A stretch of 64,000 nt of DNA from Astrocystis sublimbata (GCA_022453515.1 JAJNNY010000034.1:248001-312000); one strand, 5' to 3'; shown: positions 1 to 13,203, numbered from the stretch's first letter. Program-made: numbers and translations. The notes: generated by a model from the sequence alone, not told the origin.

Positions 1-2582
1 TTGGCTATTTTTCGCGTGATGACTCCTTTCCCGCCGAGGGCAAGTCGCATCGTGTCAGTTGAGCTATCACTTACAATGGGCACCGTCTCGGCAGCATCGG
101 CGGCAGCAGCAGTGTTATCCGCGGTATCCTCCCGCACTTCAGAATCAGCATCGCCTCCTTCTTCGATATCATCATCATCCCTATCGGCCCTACCGCCTTG
201 TACACCAATCAGGGCATCAGTATTAAGAAGCTTGGCCACGTTAGTTTCTCTGACATCACCGATTGTCGGCATAACACCAACGGCCTGGCCAATCCTCGCC
301 ATCTCAAGAGCGTCAAGCGTCGATGCCCACGTTGGCACAGAGTATATCAAACGCATGACGATACACAGCCCGAGGATCTGAAGCAAGATGAGCAGGGTGA
401 TGATAACGAGGGCAGGCAGGCTGATGCTCGGGCGGTTGAGTGTTATACCCGAGCCGAAGTAGATCTCGCGACGCGCAAAGGGACCTTCACCCGACGCCGT
501 CTTGACCAGCATGGCGCGGTTGGCGTAGTACATGCTCATTATAAGGGCATATTCGGCCTGAGCCGTGTCGTTGAATAGCTGCATGGAGCCAATGAGCATC
601 TGGCTGAGGGGGAAGATGAAGTCGAGGGAACTATCACCCTCATCATTAATGTTGGCGGCATCCGAGCAGTATCCATACGCGTTGGGTGTTGTCAGGCCGA
701 TGGCCGGCGTAAAGGGGAACCGCGAATGCTCGCATACGGAGAGGAACTGCTGGTATGACGTCAGATTCGTCGAGTTGGGGTCATCCGCGAGTTGATTCAC
801 GAAAGAGTAGTTGCCGAATAGTACTTGTGCCGAAACCATTAGGGGCCCGGGTACAGAATCTCGGCTGTCTCTTGAGTTCCAATTGGTAAAAGGTGATACT
901 AGGGGCTTGTAAAATTCCAGTGGGCTAGTATCATCGGTTATCGACGAAGAGTCTCTATGATTTACACGATGTGTAAGCCTGTGAACTTTACACTCGATCT
1001 TCCATCGGGGCCACAACAACAAAGAGAACTCACTCCTCAGTAGGCCTCGCATGATTTTGATCTATACCTCGGAAATCATTGGTTTCGTGAGCAATATATT
1101 CGGGACTGGGCCACTTGTCTAGAAGTTGCCCATATGCGAACTTATTCTGCACGTTTCCGAGCTCGAAATAGCCTCGAGAAGTCGACGCTGTACAGTGTGT
1201 CGTGAAGTTGTAAGAGTCTATGTCGGGGATGTCCAGGTCTGGGAAAACCTGTAGGTCAAGATAGAGATCTTCGGTAATGTCTTGCCGATTTCGGCTCGGC
1301 GTGAAGGGAAACGCGCTCATGTTGCCCGGTGCGCAGACCCTGAGCTCCACTAGCTGTCGCTTGACGTGTGTCTTGAAGGGTTTTCCACCAGGACATGGAG
1401 AAGGGAAATCAGAGTGCAGGATGAGTTCGCAATGCACACTTGAGTTGAGACGTATGGCATGCTCGCGGAGAACCCCTGTGTTAGTCCCATTCATCAAGGC
1501 CGTCACGAAGAATCCGTCAGGGTTGTTGCCATTGCTGGGTATATAGGCGAAAAGCATGCCTCTGTCTAAAGGGTTGTAGATACCGTCTATAAATGCATTA
1601 GGGTCTGGGTTGTTGGACCACAAGTTGGGTTGGGTCTCAAGATCTGAGGTTGTAGCGAGTTGGTCCACGACCTCTTGTAGAACAATATCGGGCTGGAGAT
1701 AGGGCATGTCTGCTGGTTCGGGGTCATGACCAACGACCGGCGGCCCAAAGGAGTCGCAGGGTTTGACTGGGATGTCATGACAAGTCGTAACCGCGACGGG
1801 ATCGATCGAGACAAGCAGCGAGGTGAGTGGTTGCAATACAGCACCTTCGGGTCGTCAGCAGACAGGTATCGCAAATACTCACTAGTGACATTGGGAAGCC
1901 CGAAATTACCTATAGCAACGAGAAAGGCAGCCCGCCACAAGAATCTGCTGCTATGGTGTTGTTTATTTGGGCCGAAAAGCAGCAACACATCCGTCCACCC
2001 CTTATCCGCCAGCGCAAACAATTGCTGGAGGTTGAGCTTCTGCGTTTCCTGACGACGCATCGCATATACCACGGCAGCATACGCCAGAAGTGTTGACAAT
2101 ATGGGGACAGCCAGGACGGCATTGACGGTTTTCAGTAGGTCGGCAACTGTGAGCCCTGAGGCATTGCCGGCGAAATGGTTTCCAGACTGGTCAAAATACG
2201 ACGTGCCACTCAAAGGCCGATGCGCAAGGATGAACAGAAGGACCCATGGCACGATCAACGTGGGGAGATATAGGATGAGTAGGAAGATCGGAGTCTTTCG
2301 GTGACGCAGAATTGGTTGGAACTTTGCGCTGACCTTCACTTCACTGGGTTTCGGCTTGAGATCACGATCATGCGTGGAACGTTCACTGTTATGAGTTGAC
2401 TGTCCTGAAGACGTGATTTCTGGTACTTCGTTTGAGTTGGAAGCAGCGTGAGAAGTCGTTGTGGAATTCGGGGATTGCTGATGAGAATCAGAGGTAGTTG
2501 TAGTAACCACGGGATTCGAGTGATTATCATCCGGCTTGCGCTCGACGCCAGACTCTATGGGTCTTATGCCAGACATTATCAC
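1..2582 (-). CDS. Fungal multi-pass membrane protein, uncharacterised, 3' end off the window
   Basis: Three exons on the minus strand (2582-1883, 1844-1034, 954-1) give about 820 residues, still open at the window edge. The N-terminus is a Ser/Thr/Asn-rich cytosolic tail of roughly 100 residues. Two hydrophobic segments follow (near LLILYLPTLIVPWVLLFIL and NAVLAVPILSTLLAYAAVV). A long extracellular-type domain then carries several N-glycosylation sequons, and a final membrane segment (SLPALVIITLLILLQILGL) precedes an acidic, Ala-rich tail. The layout resembles the uncharacterised fungal membrane proteins that flank repeat-rich regions. Intron 1 is only 38 nt (1845-1882, GTGAGT donor, GCTGAC branch); intron 2 is 955-1033. 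I start at the ATG at 2582; an ATG six bases downstream is equally possible. No function is assignable. Confidence 0.7.
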
Positions 2583-4349
2583 GTATCATTCGAAGCACGT
2601 CAACATCACGCCAACCGGTATCTGGATGATGAAATAACACAAACGCAAGAAGAGAGACTCAATTGCCTTCCCCGCGTCCTTAGTCTTAAAGGATTGGTAT
2701 TGGGGATCACAGCCCCATTAGCTGACTTAGTCCGATGTGAGTATAGCCCCCAATGTGGCGAACTGATCCTTCACAACTCAAACGCAAAACACACCCTAGG
2801 CACGCGTTGGTCGGGCGCGCGGGGTTGACACAGATACCAAATGTGACTAAGCGCTAGGTCCGAAGCCACGCGAATCAAATTCAAGCTATATTTTGTGTAT
2901 AGAAGTGGTGTACGACAAGATTGGGCAGAGAGGGAAGTTCAGGATTGTAGGATTCGAGGCGTTTTAGACTGAATTGGCCTCCTCTATTGTTCATCGATGC
3001 TGTCACCAATCTGTAGAGGATGTCGTGCTAGATAATCAGTTAGCATAGCGATTTGACAGCGTCATCAACCCTAGGTGCCTATCTAGGAATTCTTAAATGT
3101 TAATTATAGATTCATGCACCTTGTAAGAACTCAGAAATGTAGCAACACTTGGCCATATGAATTACGCCTGCGCGCATCCTCACCCTCTCTATAATACAGT
3201 CTGAATGACTGTCCAGCCATGCTCCTCACTATACCAAAGAATGTATCTTCTTCCGCCACGTTCCTTCCGCATTACTACAGACCCTTGCTTATCACAAAAT
3301 ATGACTGCAGGATTGTGCCACGACAATACTGTAAGACAACAATACACTATGAAGCTGAGAGGCTGACTATATGAAATCGTAACATCGCCCGAGCTAGTCG
3401 TATACGGTAGTGGCGGGATGGAAAGAAACGGAAAACAGCTGGAAGGCAATACGAACCATGGACCTCGACACATAATCAAATTCAAGATGTAGTTTCATAA
3501 TGTATCGATTCTTTTCCATTGCCCTCTGGGACAACAAGAACAACCCCCAGCTTTAAACGTACCATATGTTATCTGTATTTTCCGTAATGTAACTCCTATA
3601 GCAAGCAGAGTCTCTAACACTACTCGGCGAGTTCTCTAACCAGATAGGGGCTTACACCAATTTGTCTGACGGGCCAACGCTGAAACACACTTTGAGGATG
3701 AGTTGACGCGATGCTGACATACGATGTTCTTTTAATCAAGGACTAGTTCCGTTTTCACAATTCCTTTTTATTTTTAGGAAGAATTTCCGATGACAGCAAC
3801 GATATGCAACAATGTTGTGTGGGCTACAGGCGAAGTGTATTAACAATTTGTTACCCGGCGAATGAGCAGTGATACCAGCACGGTGAATTCTGGGCACATT
3901 GCCCCCCCCCCCCCCCTTTTGCTGTAACGTGCCAACAAGTCCAAGAATCTTCTCGATACTGGTTTTATAGATAGGTACCTAACTAGGTACCTAGGTACAT
4001 ATCCATTCCCAACTTAGTCCCACCTCTCAGCCGAACAAAAAAGCCCCTCAGAGAGAAGTCTTACACTGGGCGCCGCTCATCACGGCTGAATATACTAGCC
4101 GGGTTGGTGTTTCCCTTTGAAAAGCAGCGATTCATAACCACGGCAGTTTGCATGATATAGTCAATCACATACTGTGTGGCGGCTATATAGCTCATTATTT
4201 TCCGTCGCCTGGATCACTGCCCCAGGATCCCCTTCTCGCCTTCACGTTTTACTCAATCACTAAACAATATTTAGGTTCACTTACGCGAACTTTAAGCTTC
4301 AAGTATTAAACATTAATTATTCTATATCTAATGCATTGAGATGATTTGA
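2583..4349. other. Intergenic, no supported gene
   Basis: About 1.8 kb without a convincing coding region. A 98-codon minus-strand reading frame at 3189-3485 has no recognisable features and is not called. A run of 15 C lies at 3902-3916, and AGGTACCT-type palindromic repeats lie near 3970-4000. Confidence 0.6.
3902..3916. repeat. Poly-C tract (15 C)
   Basis: Uninterrupted homopolymer seen directly. Its length is likely to be unreliable in sequencing. Confidence 0.9.
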
Positions 4350-5459
4350 CTAGAGGACTAATAAAAACGCAGATCCGAGCGCAGCGAGACTAGCCAAGCC
4401 CGACAAACATCGTACCGTGCTAGCACCGGAGTCACCCGATGTCGGTGACGGCTCAGAGTTCTCGGTGGGCGCAGTACCCTCAGGGAGACGCGATGAGGCG
4501 CTCGCCATGGAGGTCGGGTTAGACGAGGCGCTTGTGGATTTAGACGTAGATACGTCCATCGTACTTGTTGTGGGGGTTCTAGATGTTTCCGCCGACGTGC
4601 TAGATGCTTCCGTCGACGTGCTTTTGGTAGTGGGGCTCGCTTTCGTAGTGGTGGTCTGTGTCGACGACGGTTCCGCAACTTCTCCTACCACCGAGCTCAC
4701 CCACTCGGCGGCAGAAGGCGGGAAGATGTCGAAGTAGTTCAGATGCTCTGCGACAGTATCACCCTGGGCGCAGACTGGGTCGCCTCCCTGACACCAGGCT
4801 CGTAGGACATCAGAGAAGCCGTTGAGGCCAGCGAGTTGCTCGCCGCCTCGGGGGAATAGACCATTAGCTCCGGCGCCTTCTAATATGTTGTACGACTGGC
4901 TCGCGGTATGGCGGGTGTCGCCGAAGAGGAGCGCCGCCTTGACTGTTTTCACACTGGTTAGGATACACAGACTACAGTCTCAGATACATGAAATCGGCTT
5001 ACTCATGTTTCCCGGCTTCGATTTAGGATCCATTGCAGCGGTGTCGGGGGTTGTGCAATCTTGGAAAAAGACACCTCCACCACCACCAAGAATATCACCA
5101 ACGACCTGGGCACCTTGCGAATACCCGCTAACAACAAGCTTCGTGTCCGGGCATCGCTTGTTGTATGCCGTTATCTGCTTAACACCCGCGGAGCGACCCT
5201 CCTCCACAGCAGCGCAATACTCTCTTTCCAAGGCATTGTCGAAAACGATATCTTCGTAGTCACAGTTGTCCAGCTCAGAGCAAATGGCATCGACGAGTTT
5301 TCCTTGGCGTCCTGGGTATGGTTCGTTGTTCCCCCTCGAAAGAAATATGTGCACGCCAGTGCATTCGTCCGAGCCAGTTGATTGCGCACTGGTGATGGCT
5401 AGAAGGCCGGCGACGGAGCCGAGAATAGCCACCCGCCGGGGGTTAGATAGGAACGACAT
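4350..5459 (-). CDS. Secreted GPI-anchored cutinase / acetylxylan esterase-like hydrolase (CE5 fold)
   Basis: Two exons (5459-5003 and 4942-4350; 60-nt intron, GTAAGC donor, CTAAC branch) encode 349 residues. An N-terminal signal peptide (AILGSVAGLLAITSAQS) is followed by a cutinase-superfamily serine-hydrolase domain. The nucleophile motif GYSQG places Ser near residue 114; the Asp in GGDPVC (about 207) and the His in AEHLNYF (about 219) complete the triad. Paired cysteines (DECTG, CDYED, CPDTK, WCQGGDPVC) fit the disulphides of the family. After the domain comes a Ser/Thr-rich linker of about 100 residues ending in a hydrophobic tail without a basic end, as in a GPI-attachment signal, so the enzyme is probably tethered at the wall. 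I chose the ATG at 5459 because it sits directly before the signal peptide. The substrate (cutin, acetylxylan or other ester) cannot be decided. Confidence 0.88.
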
Positions 5460-8218
5460 GACAGCTTCCACTTTATATAGCGACGGAAAGGGTGCAGCGA
5501 GCGACGATGAATTGTATAGAGCCGAATAAAACATATATGCGAGAAGGAAAACTAAATATTCAATGCTGCGCCGTAGAGCGCGCCTCTTGCTTCTAATGAA
5601 TGTGTCGAATTGGAAAATGCTCGTATGTGCAGGATCTGTCCCATAAAATGCTACACTAAATATAACCCCTGCACAAATCTATCTGACAGTTGTGAGTGGA
5701 CCAACTCAGCACTCCACGATAAGACCCACGCAAGTCCAGGGGCGGAGAATCCTGGCACTGCCTGATCTCTGCCCTGATTTACTGTACATTGATTCAAAAG
5801 GCAGGTGATCATGTCGATTTTGTTTCATGTAGCATCCGTGCCGTGAAATCCATCTGGCGCAAGACATGGCCACAAATAGAGCCATCAAACAATCAAAATG
5901 TGCTTGATGAAGTTACGAACGTTATTATCGTGACTTTTCTCTCGACGGTTACGAGGTCGAGCAACTAGTCTAGCGTCGACAGCGAACGCGACATATCTTA
6001 GGTTGCTGAAGCCGGCCCGCTAGAACTCCATATTTGAACCTCGCGGCCCGTCTTTCCCAAACCGTGATCGACATAAGTCCACACCAGCGAAGCCAAGCGA
6101 GGCAATGTTTAAAAAAAAGAGTGACTGAGTTGCTAGAGCCACTACTCCGTATCTCTACAACGAACCAAAGGGCAATCTACAACCAGAAAGGGTCGTCAGA
6201 ATAACCTTTGGGTAGCCTAGAATTATCAATATCAGCTTGGAGATTTAAAGAATAACTGCTAGCTTTAAGAAGCGGTAGCCGCGAGTAGCAGTTAAAGGCA
6301 GTCGGTGGCAGTAGCACTTGGTAGGTCTAGGAAGACGATCACTCATTTTTACCACTGCCTCGCAAGGCTTTGTTTACTTGTCGCTTCGCACTCTGGATGG
6401 GGCGATGTGACCTCATAGCGTCAACCATTCCAAGCTACCCATTATAGACGAGTGGAGTATATTCCCGACGAATGCAACCTATGCTGGAAAAGCGCCTAAC
6501 ACTATCGCGACACTAAGCAGTATTGGCTCTCAGATCATATAACTCGACAGGGGTGAGTCTGCGAAGCGAGGAATCGCGGTAATTCGGTTTGCCGTGTGTA
6601 CTTACACTACCGAGCTGCGTACGAGACAACAAACTCGTATTCCCAAATTCACAACCAGTGTCCACATATTATGCTTGGAGCTCATTAGTTGATCCAAAGT
6701 TCAAATCTACTTTGTCAGAATTGTCGAGCACATCAAGCTAGCGTTGCGCCTCCAACTATATCGCCTTAAAGCGTTTAAATGTAACGTACCTCGCGTACAA
6801 CTGCTTCGCATACCTCTGGAGCAAACATTGAGACTACTAAGCGACTGGGATTCAAGGCAATTGGCATAAGTCCGACGTCAACCACGGCAGCCACATTTAT
6901 GCTATGTTTCTGCACGTTGCCAGCTATACAACAACCACCGGCTAGTCAATTCTTGCTTCAGCACAGATCTAGGAGGTGCGCGTTGTGAAAGCTCGACAAG
7001 TGAAGCTATCGCGCGATCTCTAGCGCGTAGTGTCTAGCTTCCAGGTTTACAACCGAGCTCTACAACAATTCATTCTTTGTGCGCAGCGGTGCCATCGTTC
7101 GTGCTCGCGCGTTTCAAGCAAACTGTGAACTACACCTGCCAGCCTTGAGCGAGTCTCCCTTGAGCTTATTTATCTTATGCGAAACAGTCAAACAGCTACG
7201 TGATCTAAGACTCAGTAGATAAGACGTAACTGGAGGTGGGACAGATGTGGCTGGAGACAGCGCTAATTAAGTAGGTAAGTAAGTTAGACTCTAAAAGACA
7301 AGGACAGTATGATTGAATCCACTGCAAATCATGTTCGAATAATAAAGATCGGCAAGGCCAATCGCGCGCTTCTTATCTGCTGATAAGGTAGAGTGTAGTT
7401 TGGAGTGAGGCCTTGTGAGGCCTTTACAGCACATACTGTATGTAGTCTGTAGGTCTCGCTGCTGACCAAGCCGTCGAGGGCTGCCTTTCGAGATGGGACG
7501 GTCTTGCGATCACGCATCCTGTTACAGGTTCATCAATCAACATCAAACCGTCTCTTATTCTCCATTGCTTGGAAGCTAGAAATATGCAGCAGGTGAAGCT
7601 TGCCCCGCTGGCGGGACCGCGATCTAGCCCTCGAAATGTCCTAGCACCACACTAGAAGTTCCACGATCCACTCTGTACCAATCATTTCTGCTCAGTATGG
7701 CGTCTCATCGCTATTTGGGCTGAGGAGGCTGCGTCGACGATTCACGATGTCACCCAAAGCCCCTGTTTGAAAAAGAATCTAGATCTTGAGAGAGGCTTCA
7801 CTGTCCTCAACGCTAATCTTCTCGAACAATTGACCTTGGTGAGAGCGCTCGTCGGATTCGAATTCCATTGAGGTGCCATTAGTGGCAGATCCTATCATCC
7901 TACAACAAATCTTTGACTCTTCATAGGCTATGATTAGCTCTCAATGGACCCCAAATCCGATCCTTCTGAGCAACGCTGATACTGCTGACATTCGGTTTTC
8001 CGGGGCTTTCGCCACGAGATAGATGAATTGATCTTTCTCGAAGTAATTGCTCAATCTAGGGCGGTTCTTGTCGGATGGTTTGAAACCGCCAGCTCTGCTG
8101 CGCATCTGCCTTCTTGTTTGGCATACATCGTGTGCTAGCGCGAGTTCATGCCATCAAGAGTTCGTTCGAGGCTATTTGCTCAGTCAACTGCGACGCGCTC
8201 TGGCAATTGCCTCACGAC
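5460..8218. other. Long intergenic region, no supported gene
   Basis: Roughly 2.7 kb with only short, unconvincing reading frames on either strand. Sequence around 6240-7150 is rich in short GCGAAGC/CGCTTCGC-like and TAGC-containing words and might be an old degraded repeat, but no termini or coding remnant is recognisable. Confidence 0.5.
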
Positions 8219-9522
8219 ATGGACCCCGACCAGACGCCCACGCCGGGGGATTTGCCCGGCTTCTTTCAACCAGACGACCACCTCATTGCAGCGTCGGCAC
8301 TCACTGTGTTTATCTCGCTGGGCGTGATCGCCGCACGCACGTATACCAAAGCCGCCATCTTGAGGGACTTTGACCACACAGACTGTAAGTCTTCGATACC
8401 ACCGACCAATCACCGCGCCGAAGCTTACCATAGCCCGTAGGTGTTCTAATGATCGCTGGTGTGAGTTACGAAGCTGGATTTATAACTGCGCTCTCATTAA
8501 CATGCGACAGGCACTTGTGGTCGCGTTCGTTTTCTTCGCCGCAGGAGCAGTCTCCATCGACTATTTGATGGTGAGTCAGATTGACACATTAATATTGAAC
8601 GAGACAGTCTCCGCTGATGCCTACTCGTCTCATATCCAGATCCTCAATGGCCTTCAAATCATATACGGACCAATCATGTTTAGTGCGAAATATGTCGTGC
8701 TCCGCCAGATCGAAGTCGTCTTCTTCAACCACTCGCGAAAAGCTCTCGCGTTCATCGCTATTCGTGTGTTGATATGGGCCAACCTCTTATTCTACACTAC
8801 GACCTCCATAGCATTCATCTTTGGCTGTATACCTAGAGCCAAGATATCGGATGTCTCTATCCCGGGAAAGTGCATCAATGCACACGCTGCCACCGTAGCC
8901 AGCAGTGGGATCAATGTGGTGTCTGACTTGATCATTTTCATCTTGCCCATCATCGCCATCTGGCAATTGCAAATACCGCCAAAGAAGAAGATAGGGGTTG
9001 CGGTGGTCTTCGGCGCCGGTGTCCTGTGAGCTCTCCGTGACCGCGTCTGGGATCGATAGCTAACAAGTGTTTTTAGCGCAATTGTCACGAGCATTGTTCG
9101 GCTGTACTACAGTATACTCCTAGCACGTACCGATGATGCCATGCATATTGTCCGACCTCTGGGTGTCTGGGTGTGAGTGCATTCTATAGTGGGTTGGGAG
9201 CTCTCCGCTGACAGATCATAGATTGGGCGAGCTCACGGCAGTGATCCTCGTCGCCTGCCTCCCGTACTTACCTCGTCTGTATCACCACGTACTGCTCAAA
9301 TTTCGAAAGACAGGGTCGCCTGTTTCTGTCAATAACACGCAGATAACGTCACATGAACTTCGCTCTTTTCCCCCTGCGCGCATAACGCGGGATCAATACG
9401 GTAGCTCAGTCACTCTACATGTCCTCGGCGACGCGGCGGCTACCAGGAACTCGGTTGGAGAGGTGTATTCGAGCAACAGCCGAGTTCAACCGCAGGATCA
9501 GAAACTCACTGCCCCAATTTGA
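8219..9522 (+). CDS. Rhodopsin-like fungal integral membrane protein (seven-TM)
   Basis: Five exons (8219-8384, 8441-8460, 8511-9025, 9077-9172, 9222-9522) give 365 residues. The pattern is that of the Pezizomycotina 'rhodopsin domain' membrane proteins (PF20684-type): a short extracellular N-terminus, seven hydrophobic stretches and a polar cytosolic C-terminus. The typical WELGELTAV-like motif before TM7 appears as GVWVLGELTAVILVAC. Exon 2 is only 20 nt and is required to join the DFDHTD and VLMIAGALVVAF segments in frame. The same microexon recurs in the related gene at 52209. The family has no proven function; PTH11-like receptor roles are only suggested for distant relatives. The start at 8219 gives a normal-length N-terminus. 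Confidence 0.82.
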
Positions 9523-10537
9523 TATTTTACTCAAATTGATATTTGGCTCTCACTGGAGAGCGCAATGTTGTGAGTGATTTGGACTTGGCTTGCTATTAAT
9601 ATTGCCTTTCGTGGTGCGAACAATGTCTTCCGACGAACCTTCGTGCGAATTCATTTGGCACCTGGCGCCCGAAGATCGGAAATAGAAACTCGTGCGAGAA
9701 ATCGTACCTTGCCGAGGCACGTATTCCTTCTTTGCGCCGTTCGCTTCCCCCGAACCATCATCTATACGACCCCAAAGGATTGGTTGGATGTCGTATTTCA
9801 TACCATTCTAGGCCCATTCTAACTTGGGGCGATGGTTCGTCTCTACCCCAATTCCCTCGTAGTCAGGTACTAGTCTCGCTAGTTTCGCTAGCCTCACTAG
9901 CGACCAGCTTGCGCCCATACGACGACCTTACAGTACATACTACACGCTCGACACGTTTTGGATGGTTGTGGAAGATTGACAGTTGATCAGAAGTCATTTG
10001 GACCACTACACTCAATTTCGCCTCGTTGATCAACAGCGCACGCAGAGGATATGACTGTTCATTCGAATTAGACGGATCGTCATAGCTCCAAGAACAAGAT
10101 AACGCCCTTCCAAAATACCACCTTCCGCCGATATGGTGATCCTGGCGAACCAATCACCGGTTAATTCGTGTGGTGATACAGCATAAATCGGAACCAACCC
10201 CACGATGCCTGATCTGTCTGCCAATTGGTTATTGACATCGTTTCCGATAGCGAGCGCGTCCAAATCATGAACATTGGTACAAAGAAGCGCGTTCAAGGTC
10301 CAACTGGAATGTGGACTGGGTCGCATCCGCGGAGGAGCAGGACGCGGATCTCTTCCCAAAAAGCACAAATGGCGTTTCCATGGCGTTTCTCCGATCGCAC
10401 CCCGCCCCCCTCCTCGATCTTTGTTTAGGGGTGCTCTTGAAAGCCAACCGCATCTCTCGTGATATAACTACAGCATATAAACGCATTAGCAATATTCAGA
10501 TCGAGCTGTTGCAATTGAAGAGTTGCTCAAAATCAAA
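9523..10537. other. Intergenic with possible gene relic
   Basis: No intact gene. Both strands show short stretches with protein-like composition interrupted by stops (plus strand from about 9622; minus strand about 9863-10368). A 9-bp repeat (CTCGCTAGT-like, three imperfect copies) lies at about 9871-9900. See findings. Confidence 0.4.
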
Positions 10538-12440
10538 ATGACTACCGAGGAGAAGAAATCGGGTCCTGTGAAAGTCACAGGGGAAGCCCTCAGACCAATC
10601 ATCAAGGATGTCGGACTCGAGCTATCGGACCCTCTCCTCGAGGATTTCAGCGCATTGCTCACCGACTTCGAGGCCATGATCGATCTAGTGAAAGACGACT
10701 CATCGGTGCAGCCGAGGCCGGATCTGAGCAAATACCCCCGGACAGATATCCACATACCCGAAGATACAGACAAGGGAGGCTGGGCAACCAAGGTACGATC
10801 TCTCTAGTCGCTTGATACAGGGAATTCGAGGATTGGGCACGACAGTCCGCTCACCGTGCCCGCAGGTGACAGCAAAATGCACAAGTCCGAAAAGCAACTT
10901 ACTAGCGAACCGGACCGTGGCTCTCAAAGACAACATGGCCCTGGCCGGCGTAAGATGCACCAACGGCACGGCGATGGTCGACTGGGTCCCCGAAATCGAC
11001 GCGACCATCGCTACGCGGATCATGGACCACGGGGCCACGATAACGGGCAAATCCGGTGAGTTCGTCCGTCATGCATCCCATTAACCTTATAATATTCGAT
11101 TATTCCCCTCAGAAACAATCTCCTGAAACACCAACCCCTAACACCCGCGCACAGCATGCGAAAACGCCTGCATGGAAGGCATGTCCTGCACCTCCATCAC
11201 AGGCCACGTGCACAACCCCTTCGCAGACGGCTACAGCGCGGGCGGCTCGAGCAGCGGCTCCGGCCGCCTCGTGGCCACGGGCTCCGTCGACCTCGCCATC
11301 GGCTGCGACCAGGGCGGCAGCATCCGCATCCCGGCCGCGGCCTGCGGCATTGTGGGCTTGAAGCCTACGTGGGGTCTCGTGCCGTATACGGGCATCATCA
11401 GCTTGAATCCCACGATCGACCACGCGGGTCCCATGGCGCGGACCGTAAGAGACTGTGCGCTGCTTCTTGAGGCTATTGCGGGGCCGGATGGCTGGGATGA
11501 TCGTCAGCCGCCGATTGAGCTGGGGGGATGGCCGTCGGAGTTTGTGAGGGATGTTGATGCGGTGGTCGAATTGCCGAAGGACAGTATGCTGAGCGGGATC
11601 AAAGTCGGTGTAATGGATGAGGGCTTCAAGGTTCCTGGGGGTTGCGAGAATGTGTCGGCAGTCGTTCGCTCAGCGGCCGAAAAGCTCAGCGAGCTGGGAG
11701 CAACTGTTTCCTCTGTCTCGGTCCCAGAACACTTTAAGGGTGTAGCTGCGTGGGCCGGCAGTACGTTCTCATCCAGTGCTCCGGGAGCTTTGCTCGGGGT
11801 CAAGGTCGGACGCAAGCAACTCGACATGCCAGATCGCTGCGCACTCGTCGGCGAGAATCTGACACAGGCCCAATTCGATGCTCTAGGCCCCGGAGCGGCT
11901 TACATGCATCTTGCATATCTTTGGTCGAAGAAGCATCATGGCCCGCAGCTCCATGCTCGGTGTGCAAATATTCAGAAGTCTATTTCTGTAGGTTGAAGAC
12001 CTGTCTGTCCCCTTTCTTCCACGTGTCCCGATAACTGACAATGCACGACTAGGACGCCTATGATAACGCGCTCAAGGACTTTGATGTTCTGATCACACCC
12101 ACCGTGCCTGAGCCTCCTAATAAGTTACCAGCTTTAGACGTTAGCGGAAGGCCCCTGGCATACATGATCGCCACAAAGACCATCATAGCCAACACCAGCC
12201 CTACCGACAGTAAGCATTATTTCCCAAGCGGACGAGATCGTTCCCCTGACTAACCTCATCAATTACCTAGGCACCGGACACCCTGCCATTTCTCTCCCCG
12301 TCGGGTTCTCCCCTGCCCGCGACGACGCAAGCGTCAAACTCCCAGTGGGAATGCAGATCATCGGCCGTAAGTACCGGGACGCGGACTGTCTCAAGGTCGC
12401 AGCAGCCTGGGAGAAGGCATTTGATTGGAAGAGTCAATAG
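10538..12440 (+). CDS. Amidase (amidase-signature family)
   Basis: Five exons (10538-10792, 10866-11055, 11155-11987, 12053-12209, 12271-12440) encode 534 residues, normal for fungal amidases. The Ser-cisSer-Lys triad is visible: Lys in VALKDNMA (about residue 105), the Gly/Ser-rich signature SAGGSSSGSG (cis-Ser, about 178), and the nucleophile in GGSIRIPAA (about 202). The C-terminal part has the usual DVLITPTVPEPP and SLPVGF stretches. Amidases hydrolyse carboxamides to acid plus ammonia; the substrate is unknown. A possible GTAAGT at 12366 is read as coding because the frame continues into a family-like ending (IIGRKYRDADCLKVAAAWE). It is followed tail-to-tail by a ThuA-like gene, then an amino acid permease, suggesting a small nitrogen or carbon scavenging module. 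Confidence 0.9.
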
Positions 12441-12519
12441 AATTAGTGTATCTAGAGGTACCTAAATACTCATCGAGTCTCGTCGAGACTCGCAGAGACA
12501 TCATTTCAGCGCATTCAAT

Positions 12520-13203
12520 CTACATAGAAACCCTTGCAGCCCAAAGAATCCCATTCAAAACATGCCTCAAGAAAATCCCATCCTCAAAAGCCTCATCAAA
12601 ATGGCCCAACGCAGTATAAAACGACCGCCCCCCGTCAAACTCGCGACACCACGCAATGGGGTGGTCACATCCCATATCCCCCCCCTCGTACCTCTCCTCA
12701 TCTATCGACAAAAGCACCCTCACCCCCTCTTTGTCGCGCGGATTCCAGGTGAAATTATACCACTCATCAAACCAGGTAAACTGCTCTGGTAATTCCCCCA
12801 TAATCCCATGCTCCCTGCTCTCAACCCGCACCACACTCTCCTGCGGGCTAGGATGCGTCGTGAAATACGCGCCCACGAGCTCGCCGTACCATGGCTGCGA
12901 GCGCATGCCCGCGGCCGCGCAGTGGATGCCTACGAAGCCGCCGCCGTTGTTGATGTATGCTTTGAGCCCATGCAATTGTTGTTTCGTCAGGAACTCGCCG
13001 CTGGTGGATAAGAAGACGACGGCTTTGAATCGGGAGAGGTAGGCGGCGTTTATGAGGGACGCGTCTTCGGAGGCTTCGGTGGTGAATTTGCCCGTTGAGG
13101 CGCCGAGCTGCTTGAGCCCTGAGATGCCGGAGGGGATGGAGCTGTGGCGGTACGCGATGGTATTGCTGAAGATGAAGACGGGGAATGGCGTTGGGGTGCT
13201 CAT
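12520..13203 (-). CDS. ThuA-like domain protein
   Basis: A single exon of 227 residues matches the ThuA (trehalose-utilisation, PF06283) fold, a class I glutamine amidotransferase-like flavodoxin fold. It has an N-terminal beta-strand (FPVFIFSNT), FKAVVFLSTSGEFL, YINNGGGFVGIHCAAAG, the WYNF segment and a C-terminal DHPIAWCREFDGGRSFYTALGH block. The family is linked to sugar metabolism in bacteria but has no assigned enzyme activity in fungi. It ends about 80 bp from the convergent amidase stop and lies downstream of the permease on the same strand. No signal peptide, so it is probably cytosolic. Confidence 0.85.
   Translation of the reverse strand: MSTPTPFPVFIFSNTIAYRHSSIPSGISGLKQLGASTGKFTTEASEDASLINAAYLSRFKAVVFLSTSGEFLTKQQLHGLKAYINNGGGFVGIHCAAAGMRSQPWYGELVGAYFTTHPSPQESVVRVESREHGIMGELPEQFTWFDEWYNFTWNPRDKEGVRVLLSIDEERYEGGDMGCDHPIAWCREFDGGRSFYTALGHFDEAFEDGIFLRHVLNGILWAARVSM

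Noticed and set aside
3189..3485. 98-codon minus-strand frame
   Set aside because: No signal, domain, splice or composition support; treated as chance.
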